64,000 nt of DNA from Dyella terrae (GTDB lineage Bacteria; Pseudomonadota; Gammaproteobacteria; Xanthomonadales; Rhodanobacteraceae): contig NZ_SIZZ01000003.1 in NCBI RefSeq assembly GCF_004322705.1, forward strand, positions 62,001 through 126,000. The letters are read 5' to 3'. Made by a program: the position numbers and the translations under genes. How positions within the stretch are numbered: the first letter of the stretch is position 1; each line of letters begins with the position of its first letter. Below are positions 1-7,993 of the stretch, piece by piece. The notes under the pieces are model-generated. The model was not told the DNA's origin. It did no database searches and saw nothing but the letters and a program-made list of their open reading frames with translations.

Positions 1-414
1 CGATGAGCGCACGCCTTTGTCCGGCCCCAGCGCGGGGTCGTAGAAGGAGACCACGGCGATGTCGCCGTGCAGGGCGACGGCCGTTTCCGTGGGGTTGGCT
101 TTCATCCACGCGGCAACTTCCTGCTTAGCCTTGTCCGAATCCTTGTTCTTGGCCGCGCCCGCGATGATGTGTTCGCGCGAGATGGCGCTGCCGTTGGCGT
201 TGACGGAGCGGTAGCCGGGGAGGAGGAAGTGGCTGAGGAAATCCGTGTCGCCGTTGACCTCGGCGCGCAGCCAGTGGTCGTCGACGGCCTTGGCGCCTTC
301 GGCGGTCTTCTCGGTTTCGTGGGGGCCGTTGGGGGTGGGGCCGTTGGCGGCCAGTAAATTGAGGGAGACGCAGATCAGGGCCAGGGCGAACGTCGAGCGG
401 GCGGAGTGGCGCAT
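1..414 (-). CDS. SnoaL/DUF4440-like secreted protein, C-terminus cut by window edge
   Basis: An open frame runs from an ATG at 414 leftwards off the window, giving 138 residues. The start has a GAGG box about 8 bases upstream. The first ~23 residues look like a signal peptide (short basic start, then a Leu/Ala-rich core). The mature part begins with a helix-like segment containing DDHWLRAEVNGD and later DFLSHFLLPGYRSV and HGDIAVVSFYDP. This layout is that of the NTF2-like/SnoaL/DUF4440 fold, whose members are small binding or enzyme domains often exported in this group. The family call is by pattern only, and the substrate is unknown. Confidence 0.6.
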   Translation of the reverse strand, partial: MRHSARSTFALALICVSLNLLAANGPTPNGPHETEKTAEGAKAVDDHWLRAEVNGDTDFLSHFLLPGYRSVNANGSAISREHIIAGAAKNKDSDKAKQEVAAWMKANPTETAVALHGDIAVVSFYDPALGPDKGVRSS

Positions 415-550
415 GGAGGTGCCTCGCGATGGGGGAGGCGTGCAGTGTTGGCGGTGGGGCGGCTGGGTGCAGTGGGTTTGGGATGAGCGGTAAACGGTGA
501 GGGATGGGCGGGTTGGCCGATGTGACGAGCGGTTGGGTTGGCCGGGGTTG

Positions 551-647
551 TGTGGAACGGGGCCAGGTTATGTTTCCCGAGCCTGGAAAAGTGAACCTGG
601 CCCCCTTTGAGAGGCACGGAAGCGATCCGCTTATCCGGCGCGATGGA
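551..647. repeat. Direct repeat copy A with internal hairpin
   Basis: The first copy contains a perfect 11-bp inverted repeat, GGGGCCAGGTT at 559-569 and AACCTGGCCCC at 594-604. Nested inside is TTTCC/GGAAA, so the RNA would fold into a long two-tier hairpin. The 3' half (from about 605) is identical to copy B. Confidence 0.7.
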
Positions 648-648
648 C

Positions 649-744
649 TGTGGAACGGGGTCAGGTTGAGTTACCGCGCCTGGAGAAGTGAACCTGGCCC
701 CCTTTGAGAGGCACGGAAGCGATCCGCTTATCCGGCGCGATGGA
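649..744. repeat. Direct repeat copy B
   Basis: The second copy matches copy A apart from changes in the hairpin loop and one change in the left stem (GGGGTCAGGTT). The region from the right stem to the end is identical to copy A, which suggests a recent tandem duplication. Confidence 0.7.
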
Positions 745-842
745 CCGCTCGTCACACGTTGCGGCCCGGCTGTCATGCATCGGTCGACGGGCGTTGGCGC
801 GGCGCATAGCGTGGCAAGCCTCCTTCCACCGGAATAGCACCC

Positions 843-1748
843 ATGCGACTGGCGATGTTGCTGTTGGCACTCACGGCGGCGACTAGCCTGCCCCCACCGA
901 CACGTTTCGCGCCCGAGCTGATGGGCGCCTCCGACTCGTCGCCGGCCTTTGCGCCGGATGGGCGTTCGGTGGTTTTCATACGGTTCGAGGGGGACGGCGT
1001 CGCGCTGATGGCGTCGCATCGCGAGGGCGCGGGATGGTCGGCGCCACGGCCGGCTCTGCCGGGTCATGAACGCGACTTCGACGCAGCGATGGCGCCGGAT
1101 GGCTCGTACATGGTGTTTGCATCCAGCCGGCCGGCAACGACGGGCGGCAAGCCGCTGGACGCGGTGATGGGTGGGGCGTTGCGCGTGGGAAAGGGCATGA
1201 ACCTTTGGCGGGTGGAGCGGCGCGGGGACGGCTGGGGTGAACCGGTGCGGCTGCCCGATGCCGTGAATCGCTGCACGCGCACATTTGCGCCGGGCGTGGC
1301 GGGGGATGGCAGCGTGTATTTCATTGGCTGCGATGCCGACGACAAGCTGCAGCTGATGCGCAGCGCCTACCGGGGCGGTCAGTACGAGGCGGCGGAGCGC
1401 GTGGCGATCGGCGATGCGGCGACGGTGATCCGCGACCCGGCGATCTTGCCGGATGGCTCGGCGATGGTGTTCAGCATGCGCAAAGACCCGTCGAAGGTGA
1501 TGCGGCTGGCGATCAGTTTCCATGGCAAGGATGGCTGGAGCGAGCCCCAGGATCTGGGCGACAGCGTCAACGCCGGCACGCACGCGATGGCGCCGCAGTG
1601 GGGCTGCGATCACCGCACGATCTACTTCAGCAGCGACCGCGCCGGCGGCTCGGGCGCGCCAGGCTCCGATGCCACGTGGCAGGTGTCCCTGGCGTCGCTG
1701 CTGGCGGCCCATGGCGTGCATCCGCCTTCCACCTGCGCCGCCAGCTGA
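843..1748 (+). CDS. PD40 (TolB-like beta-propeller) protein
   Basis: This 301-residue protein has a hydrophobic N-terminus (possible signal peptide, about residues 1-15) and repeated WD40-like/PD40 blades. These are seen as recurring PDG turns preceded by a hydrophobic strand: FAPDGRSVVF, MAPDGSYMVFASS, LPDGSAMVFS and a final IYFSSDR. Such repeats form the propeller of TolB and of many periplasmic binding proteins. It is a paralogue of the protein at 3815-4786, with similar blade order, the GKxxNLW segment and the xxDxGxxxNAGT-type end. The two flank a two-component system transcribed in the same direction. A periplasmic sensor or binding role is plausible, and no enzyme motif is visible. Confidence 0.75.
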   Translation: MRLAMLLLALTAATSLPPPTRFAPELMGASDSSPAFAPDGRSVVFIRFEGDGVALMASHREGAGWSAPRPALPGHERDFDAAMAPDGSYMVFASSRPATTGGKPLDAVMGGALRVGKGMNLWRVERRGDGWGEPVRLPDAVNRCTRTFAPGVAGDGSVYFIGCDADDKLQLMRSAYRGGQYEAAERVAIGDAATVIRDPAILPDGSAMVFSMRKDPSKVMRLAISFHGKDGWSEPQDLGDSVNAGTHAMAPQWGCDHRTIYFSSDRAGGSGAPGSDATWQVSLASLLAAHGVHPPSTCAAS

Positions 1749-1848
1749 CCCCCACCCGGAGACATGCCTCCTGACACTTCCACTGCCCCGTCGCGCCACG
1801 CACACTCGCCGCTTCGAAGGCCGCCGGGGCCTGGTGGGCGATGTGCGC

Positions 1849-2931
1849 GTGGCTAACCGCTTTCCTTCCTGGAAAACCGCCCTGCTGATCCTGGCGTTCT
1901 GGACGGCGCTGGCCGCCAGTTTCACGGCCAGCAACGTGCTCTCCGCGCTGAGCGAAGACATGCCGGTGATCTGGTGGCGTCCGCTGGCGTGGAACCTGTT
2001 GCATTTCTATCTGTGGATGCTGCTGACGCCGCTGGTGGCCCGGCTGGCGCGTCGCGTCACGCCCGGTTGGGGTCGCTTTGTGCTGCTGCATGGGCCGGCG
2101 AGCGTGCTGGTGGCCGTTACCCAGGTGTGCGTGTTACTGGTGTTGTACTGGGTGATCTGCGGGCCGCCGTCGACGCGGCCGGACATGGCGTTCCTGACGT
2201 ACGTGCGCATGCAGTTCGCCTACAACGTGCACCTGAGCTGGATCACGTACTGGGTGGTGCTGGTGGTGTGTCGGGCGATCGATTCGCATCGTCGCCTGCG
2301 TGACGAGCGCCTGCGCAATGCGCAACTGGAAACGCAATTGGTGCAGTCACAATTGCAGACGTTGCGCGTGCAGCTGCAGCCGCATTTTCTGTTCAACACC
2401 TTGAACGCGATCTCCGCGCTGGCGCTGGCCGATCCGATGCAGGCGCGCCTGATGATCGCCAAACTCAGCGACTTCCTGCGCCTGACGCTGGAAGAGCGCC
2501 ACGCGCAGCAGGTGCCACTGGCGCGCGAGCTGGAACTGTTGCGCTGCTATCTCGATATCCAGCAGGTGCGCTTTCAGGACCGACTCACCACGCATCTCGA
2601 TGCGGCGGTGGATACCTTGCAAGCCTCCGTGCCCAACATGATCCTGCAGCCGCTGGTCGAAAACGCCTTGCAGCACGGCCTGCTGGCGAAACCCACGCGC
2701 GGTGCGCTGCATATCGTGACGCGGCGTGAGGGTGATGCGTTGTATCTGCGCGTGGATGACGATGGGCTGGGTTTGCCGGCGCAGGGTGCGCGCGATGGGT
2801 TGGGGCTCAGCAATACGCGCGCTCGTCTCGCGGCGCTGTTCGGCGTCAACGCCAGCCTTGAGCTGCAGCCGCGCGATGACGGCGGCACGCGCGTCGAGGT
2901 GCGCTTTCCCTTTCAGGCCTTCGCCTCATGA
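1849..2931 (+). CDS. LytS/YehU-type sensor histidine kinase
   Basis: This is an inner-membrane kinase of the LytS/His_kinase family. Four hydrophobic segments in the first ~150 residues are followed by a short coiled-coil linker (RLRNAQLETQLVQSQLQTLR). Then comes the family signature LQPHFLFNTLNAIS, with the phospho-acceptor histidine near residue 179. The ATPase part shows ILQPLVENALQHG and DDGLGL. The frame is open upstream into the PD40 gene, so the start is uncertain; GTG at 1849 was chosen because GGTGGG precedes it at suitable spacing (GTG 1843 is an alternative). It overlaps the response regulator by 4 bp, indicating translational coupling. Confidence 0.85.
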   Translation: MANRFPSWKTALLILAFWTALAASFTASNVLSALSEDMPVIWWRPLAWNLLHFYLWMLLTPLVARLARRVTPGWGRFVLLHGPASVLVAVTQVCVLLVLYWVICGPPSTRPDMAFLTYVRMQFAYNVHLSWITYWVVLVVCRAIDSHRRLRDERLRNAQLETQLVQSQLQTLRVQLQPHFLFNTLNAISALALADPMQARLMIAKLSDFLRLTLEERHAQQVPLARELELLRCYLDIQQVRFQDRLTTHLDAAVDTLQASVPNMILQPLVENALQHGLLAKPTRGALHIVTRREGDALYLRVDDDGLGLPAQGARDGLGLSNTRARLAALFGVNASLELQPRDDGGTRVEVRFPFQAFAS

Positions 2932-3683
2932 GCCTGCCGCCGATTCGTGCCCTGCTGGTGGATGACGAAGTGCTGGCGCGCCTGGCGGTACGGCAAGCGC
3001 TGGCGGCGCATGCGGATATCCAGATCGTCGGCGAGTGCGGCAATGCGGCCGAGGCGCAGAAGGCGGTGGAGGTGCTGGATCCGGATCTCTTGTTCCTGGA
3101 CATTCGCATGCCGGGTATGGATGGGTTCAAGCTGCTGCATTCGTTGAACCCCGGGTTGCGGCCGATGATCGTGTTCGCCACGGCCTTTGGTCAGCATGCG
3201 TTGCGCGCCTTTGATGCCAACGCCATCGATTACCTGCTCAAGCCCATCGAGCAGGGGCGCTTCGATCAGGCGATGCAGCGGGTGCGGCAGCATTGGCAGG
3301 GGTTGCATGCGACGGCGCGCGAGGTGGCTGCGGCGCGGCCGGAGTCGCGCTGGCTGCAACGCATCAGCGTGCAGGTGGGTGAGCATGTGCGAGTGATTGC
3401 GGCCAACGATATTGACTGGATTCGGGCGGATGGCAATTACGTGCATATCCATGCGGGCAGCGCAAGTTACCTGCATCGCGAGACGTTGCGCAATCTCGCC
3501 AACACGCTGGATCCGACGCGGTTCCTGCGCATTCATCGCGGGACGCTGGTGAATGTGGAACGGATTCGCGAGGTGCATCCGCTGTTTCAGGGGAGTGCGG
3601 AGGTGGTGTTGCAGGATGGGACGCGGTTGAACCTCAGTCGCCGGTTCCGCACGCAGGCACGCCACGCGCTGGGCATGAGCTGA
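2928..3683 (+). CDS. LytTR-family response regulator
   Basis: The 251-residue protein has a receiver domain in the first ~115 residues: the acidic pair in LLVDDE, phospho-acceptor Asp58 in LFLDIRMPGMDG, and Lys105 in DYLLKP. A C-terminal LytTR DNA-binding domain follows, with DIDWIRADGNYVHIH and FLRIHRGTLVNVERI. LytTR regulators bind short direct repeats, usually with a LytS-type kinase partner, here the gene directly upstream with an ATGA overlap. The two PD40 genes on either side are the obvious candidate targets or co-functioning genes, but this is inferred from position only. Confidence 0.92.
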   Translation: MSLPPIRALLVDDEVLARLAVRQALAAHADIQIVGECGNAAEAQKAVEVLDPDLLFLDIRMPGMDGFKLLHSLNPGLRPMIVFATAFGQHALRAFDANAIDYLLKPIEQGRFDQAMQRVRQHWQGLHATAREVAAARPESRWLQRISVQVGEHVRVIAANDIDWIRADGNYVHIHAGSASYLHRETLRNLANTLDPTRFLRIHRGTLVNVERIREVHPLFQGSAEVVLQDGTRLNLSRRFRTQARHALGMS

Positions 3684-3693
3684 ACCGTTCATC

Positions 3694-3713
3694 ACAAGCG
3701 GCACACCGCTTGT
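3694..3713. terminator. Stem-loop after the LytTR gene
   Basis: ACAAGCGG and CCGCTTGT form a perfect 8-bp stem around a CACA loop, 11 bases after the regulator stop. No T-run follows, so it may be a weak terminator or an mRNA end-stabilising hairpin. Confidence 0.4.
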
Positions 3714-3814
3714 CACGCGCCACCGCCCGCCAATCCCAAAGTCACTGCGCACGCCGCGTACGCCTGTGAACCTGCTTTGCAACCGGAGCAGGGTGCTTCG
3801 GACGGGAGCTCCAC

Positions 3815-4786
3815 ATGCGTTTGATCCCCTTCCTCTGGATGGTTGCTACGGCGCTGGGTTCGTCGTCGGCCATGGCGGGCGAGCTGTTCGGTGCCGGCGT
3901 GATTTCCACCGGCATGCAGGAAACCTCGGCGACCTTCACGCCCGATGGCAACACCGTTTACTTCATGCGCTCGGACTTCGCCGAACGCGACGACACCATC
4001 ATGCTTTCGCATCGCCAGCAGGGACGCTGGTCGCCAGCGGAAGTAGCATCGTTCTCCGGCCAGTGGCATGACTCCGAGCCCGCGCTGTCGCCCGACGGCA
4101 AGCGCCTGTTCTTCGTCTCCAACCGTCCCGTGAAGCCGGGCGACAAGCCGCTAGTCGCCGAGATGATGGGCCAGAAGTTCGCCGGCAAGAACCTTTGGTA
4201 CGTCGAGCGCCAGGCCAATGGCAGCTGGGGCCAGCCCATGCATGTCGACGGCGCGCACAATGACGGCGTCATGCTGTACAGCCCGTCCGTCGCCGCCAAC
4301 GGCGATGTGTACTTCTCCGCGCATCGCCCGGACTCGGGCAAGGCGTACCAGATCTACGTGATCCACAAGACCGCCACCGGCTACAGCGCGCCGGAGCAGG
4401 TCACGCTCGGCGATACCGACCATAACCGCATGGACCCGTGCATCGACCCGGACGGCCGCTTCATCCTCTACGCCGGCAACGAAGGCGACTCCATCGGCGG
4501 CCCCGACATCTACATCGCCTTCCGCCAGGCCAATGGCGCCTGGGGCAAGCCGGAGCGTCTGAAGGGTGACGCCAACAGCACCTCGCTGGATATCGCGCCG
4601 TCGCTGGGGCGGAGCTTTGGCGAGCTGTACGTGTCGAGCAGTCGCCTGGAGGAGGTGAACTTCCCCAAGACGCCGGATACCGCGGCGACGCTGGCCAAGC
4701 GGATGCAGGAGCCGTTGAACGGCTCGCGCAACATCTGGAAGGTGGATATCGCCGACACCCTGCGGGCGCACGGCATCGACCGCTAA
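3815..4786 (+). CDS. PD40 (TolB-like beta-propeller) exported protein
   Basis: The 323-residue protein has a clear signal peptide (hydrophobic core, cleavage likely after SSAMA near residue 22). PD40 blades follow: FTPDGNTVYFMRS, LSPDGKRLFFVSNR, VAANGDVYFSAHR, IDPDGRFILYAGN, then an SxxxGGPDIYIAF segment. The last pattern is shared with TolB/Pal-type propellers. It is a paralogue of the protein at 843-1748 and stands just downstream of the LytS/LytTR pair. A periplasmic location is expected. No catalytic signature was recognised, so a binding or sensing role is only inferred. Confidence 0.78.
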   Translation: MRLIPFLWMVATALGSSSAMAGELFGAGVISTGMQETSATFTPDGNTVYFMRSDFAERDDTIMLSHRQQGRWSPAEVASFSGQWHDSEPALSPDGKRLFFVSNRPVKPGDKPLVAEMMGQKFAGKNLWYVERQANGSWGQPMHVDGAHNDGVMLYSPSVAANGDVYFSAHRPDSGKAYQIYVIHKTATGYSAPEQVTLGDTDHNRMDPCIDPDGRFILYAGNEGDSIGGPDIYIAFRQANGAWGKPERLKGDANSTSLDIAPSLGRSFGELYVSSSRLEEVNFPKTPDTAATLAKRMQEPLNGSRNIWKVDIADTLRAHGIDR

Positions 4787-4797
4787 GCCACACCTCC

Positions 4798-4824
4798 GAA
4801 GGAAGCGGCCGGTCCGCTTCCTTC
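4798..4824. terminator. Stem-loop terminator after second PD40 gene
   Basis: GAAGGAAGCGG and CCGCTTCCTTC make a perfect 11-bp stem with a 5-base loop, 11 bases past the stop codon. It is followed by CCCCC rather than a T-run, so the call rests on stem strength and position. Confidence 0.5.
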
Positions 4825-4959
4825 CCCCGCCACGCCCCCATTGACAGCCTTGCCTCTTCGCGGCAAAACCCCCGCTGAGCAAACACATTCGGTCCGCCAG
4901 TTCCAAGGATGCCCGCGGGGCGCCACGGCGCGGCCAGTCAATGCCGACAGGGGGCAGGG

Positions 4960-5946
4960 ATGGCAAGTCAGGACGACAACGCGGCAGGCATGCTGCAGAC
5001 GCTGATCGATTCGTTCAAATCGCACGTCAATGAGCGCATAACCAGCCCCTTCGCGGGTGCGTTCGTCATTGCATGGGTTCTCGTGAACTGGAAAGCCCTT
5101 CTGGTGCTGGCGCTTTCGACGCGCGGTATCGAGGACCGGCTGGACTACCTTTCGGCGCATTACTTCGGGCAAGTGGACGCCCTTTGGAAGCCGCTTGGTC
5201 TCGCCTTGCTTGGTGTCATCGCGTATTACCTGTTGGCAACGCTCTTCCTCGCGCTGTTCGAATGCTATGGCTGGCTCAAGCGCGTGGTGGAGCAGAAGTT
5301 TGATCAGGTGCGGTGGGTCGAGCCGACGACCTATATCAAACTCAAGGCAAGCCATGCCAGGCGCGTGAGCGACCTTACCGATCTTGCAGCAGACAATCAG
5401 GCGCGGTACGACAAGTTGCTCGCCGAGCTCGATGCGGCCCGCGGCAACCAGCAGAAAGTGAGCGCTGACCTTGAAGAAAGCCACGAGGCGCTTTCGCAGA
5501 GCAGGGCCGACCTTGGGCAATCACGGGAGAAGCTGGCCGCGTTGAACACGCGGTGCGACGGCCTCTGGCGGGTAGTGACCAAGGGTCGGCGCAAAGTGGA
5601 AGGTGCCGTCGAGCGGATCGATGCCGATCACGAGGCATTGGTCGATGCATCGATGCGGCTTTTGACGGCCATGGGTTATAGCCCGGACAACTTCACCAGT
5701 GAGAACGCGATCCGCTATCACGCTTCCCTCGCGCTGGGACCCGGAACTCCCCCTGTCCTGCTCGACAAGGGACTGGTCATGAAGGTGGCCACTGACGTTC
5801 TGGTCACTGCGCGATCGCAGCAAAGGGAGCTCGGCAAGTCGCTCGCGGCCTGGGCATCCCATATCGCCGTCGATGGACGGGAAATGGAGCCGGACGATAC
5901 GCAGATCGTGGCGCCAACCCGTTTCGCACCAGAGAGTCACGCGTGA
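4960..5946 (+). CDS. Membrane-anchored coiled-coil protein of unknown function
   Basis: This is the first of four genes that overlap one another by 4 bp. The 328-residue product has two transmembrane segments (about 31-53 and 79-101). A long charged helix with heptad character (about 130-215, rich in Leu, Glu, Gln and Arg) and a C-terminal soluble region follow. ATG 4960 is preferred over the upstream ATG at 4909 because a GGGGCAGGG box precedes it. No known domain was recognised. A two-TM anchor plus cytoplasmic coiled coil suggests a scaffold or sensor for the membrane proteins encoded next, but this is inference. Confidence 0.65.
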   Translation: MASQDDNAAGMLQTLIDSFKSHVNERITSPFAGAFVIAWVLVNWKALLVLALSTRGIEDRLDYLSAHYFGQVDALWKPLGLALLGVIAYYLLATLFLALFECYGWLKRVVEQKFDQVRWVEPTTYIKLKASHARRVSDLTDLAADNQARYDKLLAELDAARGNQQKVSADLEESHEALSQSRADLGQSREKLAALNTRCDGLWRVVTKGRRKVEGAVERIDADHEALVDASMRLLTAMGYSPDNFTSENAIRYHASLALGPGTPPVLLDKGLVMKVATDVLVTARSQQRELGKSLAAWASHIAVDGREMEPDDTQIVAPTRFAPESHA

Positions 5947-6374
5947 GCAAGCCCACGCCTGTACCCAAGCCTTCTCCATTCCGACGGCGCCTCCGGCAGC
6001 GTCTGAAACGGCTTTCGATCAGCGGCACCGTCCTGGCCTGCGTATATCTCTGCCTCGCCGTTGCGTGCGTTATCCATGCCATCCAGGGCGGCCAGGGAGT
6101 TTTATTTGCGCTGCAGATCATCTCGCTCCCCATCTCGGCGCTCGTGTTGCTTGTCCTCGACCCGCTGGCTGAGGTCGCCCTGGTCGGCGGGCTCAACCTC
6201 TGGGTCATCAACGTAGTGGTCGTAGCGATTGAAATCGTCCTTTGCACGCGCTGGTATTACTTCATCGGCAAGCAGCTGGGGAGGCTCTTCTCCTGGCTGG
6301 GGAAGCTCATCGCCCATCGCAACGCCAGTAGCACGGCTGTTAACCACCAAACCCGCCATGGTCGTATGCCGTGA
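5943..6374 (+). CDS. Small three-TM membrane protein, paralogue of the product at 6787
   Basis: The GTG start overlaps the preceding stop (GTGA). The 143-residue product has a basic, proline-rich N-terminus, then hydrophobic segments at about 28-47, 52-73 and 87-107 and a short basic tail. It aligns along its length with the protein at 6787-7143. Shared elements are SxxGTVxAxVYLxLA, LQxISLPxS, a Pro-Leu turn after the second segment, and a final IE(I/-)xLCxxxYYxIGxxL. No family was recognised. The two paralogues probably form a complex with each other and with the proteins encoded beside them (inferred). Confidence 0.62.
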   Translation: MSKPTPVPKPSPFRRRLRQRLKRLSISGTVLACVYLCLAVACVIHAIQGGQGVLFALQIISLPISALVLLVLDPLAEVALVGGLNLWVINVVVVAIEIVLCTRWYYFIGKQLGRLFSWLGKLIAHRNASSTAVNHQTRHGRMP

Positions 6375-6790
6375 CCGCCATCGGACCGGAGCGCGCGACG
6401 CCGCGCAGGAGGGATGCGATCCTGGCGGTACCCAAGGCCATCCTGGGTGTGCTTTGCCTGGTCATCGCGGGGGTCCTGGCCTTCTGGCAAGGTGTTGTTG
6501 TCGTCGAGGGTAGCGACTTTGTGTCGCCTGCACTGAAGCTTGCGCTGCTGGCGGCGACCATCGTTATGTCGTATGCCTCGATGGTCACCACGACATGGGT
6601 GAGCGCGGCGGTCACCCGACAAGCCGTACTTGTTCTTGTGCTTTGTTTTGCCGCGTTCGGTTCCGCTGTCGATTGGCTGTTTGACCGCGGGTTTGGCTGG
6701 GAGTTGCTTGGCACGGGGTTCTTGATCAGCGTTGCGACGCTGATGGCATTGAGAGGCGGGCACCGGACTGCGGCGGACAAACGCGCATGA
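6371..6790 (+). CDS. Small four-TM membrane protein of unknown function
   Basis: The GTG start overlaps the previous stop by 4 bp, and the stop overlaps the next ATG by 4 bp. The 139-residue protein has hydrophobic stretches at about 17-40, 52-73, 83-103 and 109-127, with basic residues at both ends. It is not an obvious paralogue of its two neighbours. No recognised domain or catalytic motif is present. Tight coupling on both sides argues it is a real, co-translated member of the cluster. Confidence 0.58.
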   Translation: MTAIGPERATPRRRDAILAVPKAILGVLCLVIAGVLAFWQGVVVVEGSDFVSPALKLALLAATIVMSYASMVTTTWVSAAVTRQAVLVLVLCFAAFGSAVDWLFDRGFGWELLGTGFLISVATLMALRGGHRTAADKRA

Positions 6791-7143
6791 GCAACGTCCC
6801 CTCCGGGTCGCCGCAGACGTCATTCGGGCATCGCATTTCGCGTGCGGTGAAACGCCTCTCGCCGACAGGTACGGTATTCGCTGGCGTTTACCTGTATCTG
6901 GCCGGTATATGCCTTCTGAACGCTTTGCACGGCGGCATGGGTGTCGCGTTCGGCCTGCAGGTGATCTCGCTTCCTGTCTCGTGGATTCTAATGTCGCTGT
7001 CTTCGCCGCTGGATGCGCTGATGGCGGACAGTGTCGTCGCCATGAATGCGTACAACATCGTTATTCCGACACTTGAGATCACCCTTTGCGCCATCGGTTA
7101 CTACTGGATCGGCAGGAAAATGGAAAAGACCGTCTTCGGTTAG
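6787..7143 (+). CDS. Small three-TM membrane protein, paralogue of the product at 5943
   Basis: The ATG start overlaps the previous stop (ATGA). The 118-residue protein repeats the plan of the 5943 gene product: basic N-terminus with SPTGTVFAGVYLYLAG, then LQVISLPVSW and a last segment ending CAIGYYWIGRKM. It lacks the basic C-terminal tail of its paralogue. The gene closes the operon, since a perfect hairpin starts on the base after its stop codon. Function is unknown. Confidence 0.62.
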   Translation: MSNVPSGSPQTSFGHRISRAVKRLSPTGTVFAGVYLYLAGICLLNALHGGMGVAFGLQVISLPVSWILMSLSSPLDALMADSVVAMNAYNIVIPTLEITLCAIGYYWIGRKMEKTVFG

Positions 7144-7165
7144 CCGAAGTGGCGGGCCACTTCGG
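7144..7165. terminator. Hairpin at the end of the four-gene membrane operon
   Basis: CCGAAGTGG and CCACTTCGG form a perfect 9-bp stem with a CGGG loop, immediately after the TAG of the last gene. It lies between convergent genes and could act on either strand. There is no T-run. Confidence 0.5.
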
Positions 7166-7277
7166 TGAATGATCGGCCATGCGCGGGCAGGTAGCGGCAA
7201 GCGCCCGCCAACCACTGCCCTTCGCCACGACGAACTCGGGCGCCACTTTGTGCTGTGACGCCCTGGCCCATGAAACA

Positions 7278-7895
7278 TCAGGTCAGCGGCCGCCACAATA
7301 GAAGCGCAGCCAACACCAGCATGAACACGGCAATCAGCGCATCCAGCGCCCGCCACGCCCACGGCTTGCCGAACACCGGCAACAACCACCGCGCCCCAAA
7401 TCCCAGCGTCACGAACCACGTGACGCTCGCCGCGCACGCACCCGCTGCAAACGCCCAGCGCACCATGCCTGGATAGCGGGTCGACAGGCTGCCGAGCAGG
7501 ATCATGGTGTCGAGGTAGACGTGCGGGTTGAGGAAGGTGAAGGCGAGGCAGGCGAGGAGGACGCGTTGCCATTGGCGCACGCCGTTGCCCTGGGCGCTTA
7601 GCCCGCTGGATCCGTGCCAGGCACGCTTCGCCGCCATGAAGCCGTAGACGGCGAGAAAGGCCGCGCCGCCGAAGCGAAGTGCCTGCAGCAGCGCGGGCCA
7701 CTCCTTCACCAGCGCACCCATCCCGGCCACGCCGCACAGGATCAGCGCGACGTCGCCGAAGATGCAGGTGGCCACCACCAGGCCGACGTGTTCCTTCTGC
7801 AAACCCTGGCGAAGGACGAAGGCGTTCTGGGCGCCGATGGCGATGATGAGCCCTGCACCGGACAGGAATCCGGCGATGGCGGCGGAGAGGTACAT
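7278..7895 (-). CDS. LysE/ArgO-family amino acid exporter
   Basis: This 205-residue inner-membrane protein has about six hydrophobic segments. It carries family marks: GxxxIxAIGAQNAFVLRQG near the N-terminus and the conserved LNPHVYLDT loop followed by ILLGSLS. The LysE/ArgO family exports basic amino acids (lysine, arginine); the QNAFV and NPHVYLDT motifs and length match ArgO and LysE well. The substrate cannot be fixed from sequence. The usual LysG/ArgP regulator is not adjacent, and the nearest upstream gene is convergent. Confidence 0.88.
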   Translation of the reverse strand: MYLSAAIAGFLSGAGLIIAIGAQNAFVLRQGLQKEHVGLVVATCIFGDVALILCGVAGMGALVKEWPALLQALRFGGAAFLAVYGFMAAKRAWHGSSGLSAQGNGVRQWQRVLLACLAFTFLNPHVYLDTMILLGSLSTRYPGMVRWAFAAGACAASVTWFVTLGFGARWLLPVFGKPWAWRALDALIAVFMLVLAALLLWRPLT

Positions 7896-7993
7896 GGGAG
7901 GGTCCGGCAGGGAATCCCGTTAGCGTGCCTTGCCCGGGCGTGCAACGCTAGCCGAAATCATCCATGGCGAGCGCGCTGGCCCGTGGTGAGGCT

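Larger units (their letters stand above)
521..756. repeat. MITE-like element with 13-bp terminal inverted repeats and two internal direct repeats
   Basis: The segment is bounded by TGTGACGAGCGGT at 521-533 and its exact reverse complement at 744-756. Between them lie two near-identical copies of a ~97-bp unit, separated by one base. It has no convincing reading frame. Terminal inverted repeats around a short non-coding body are the hallmark of MITE-like elements, but no clear target-site duplication is visible at the outer edges. It fills most of the gap between the leftmost gene and the first PD40 gene. Confidence 0.55.

Noticed and set aside
375-1961. 528-codon minus-strand frame over the PD40 and kinase genes
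   Set aside because: The product is Arg/Ala/His-rich low-complexity sequence typical of GC-rich antisense frames, and both overlapping plus-strand genes have clear domains.
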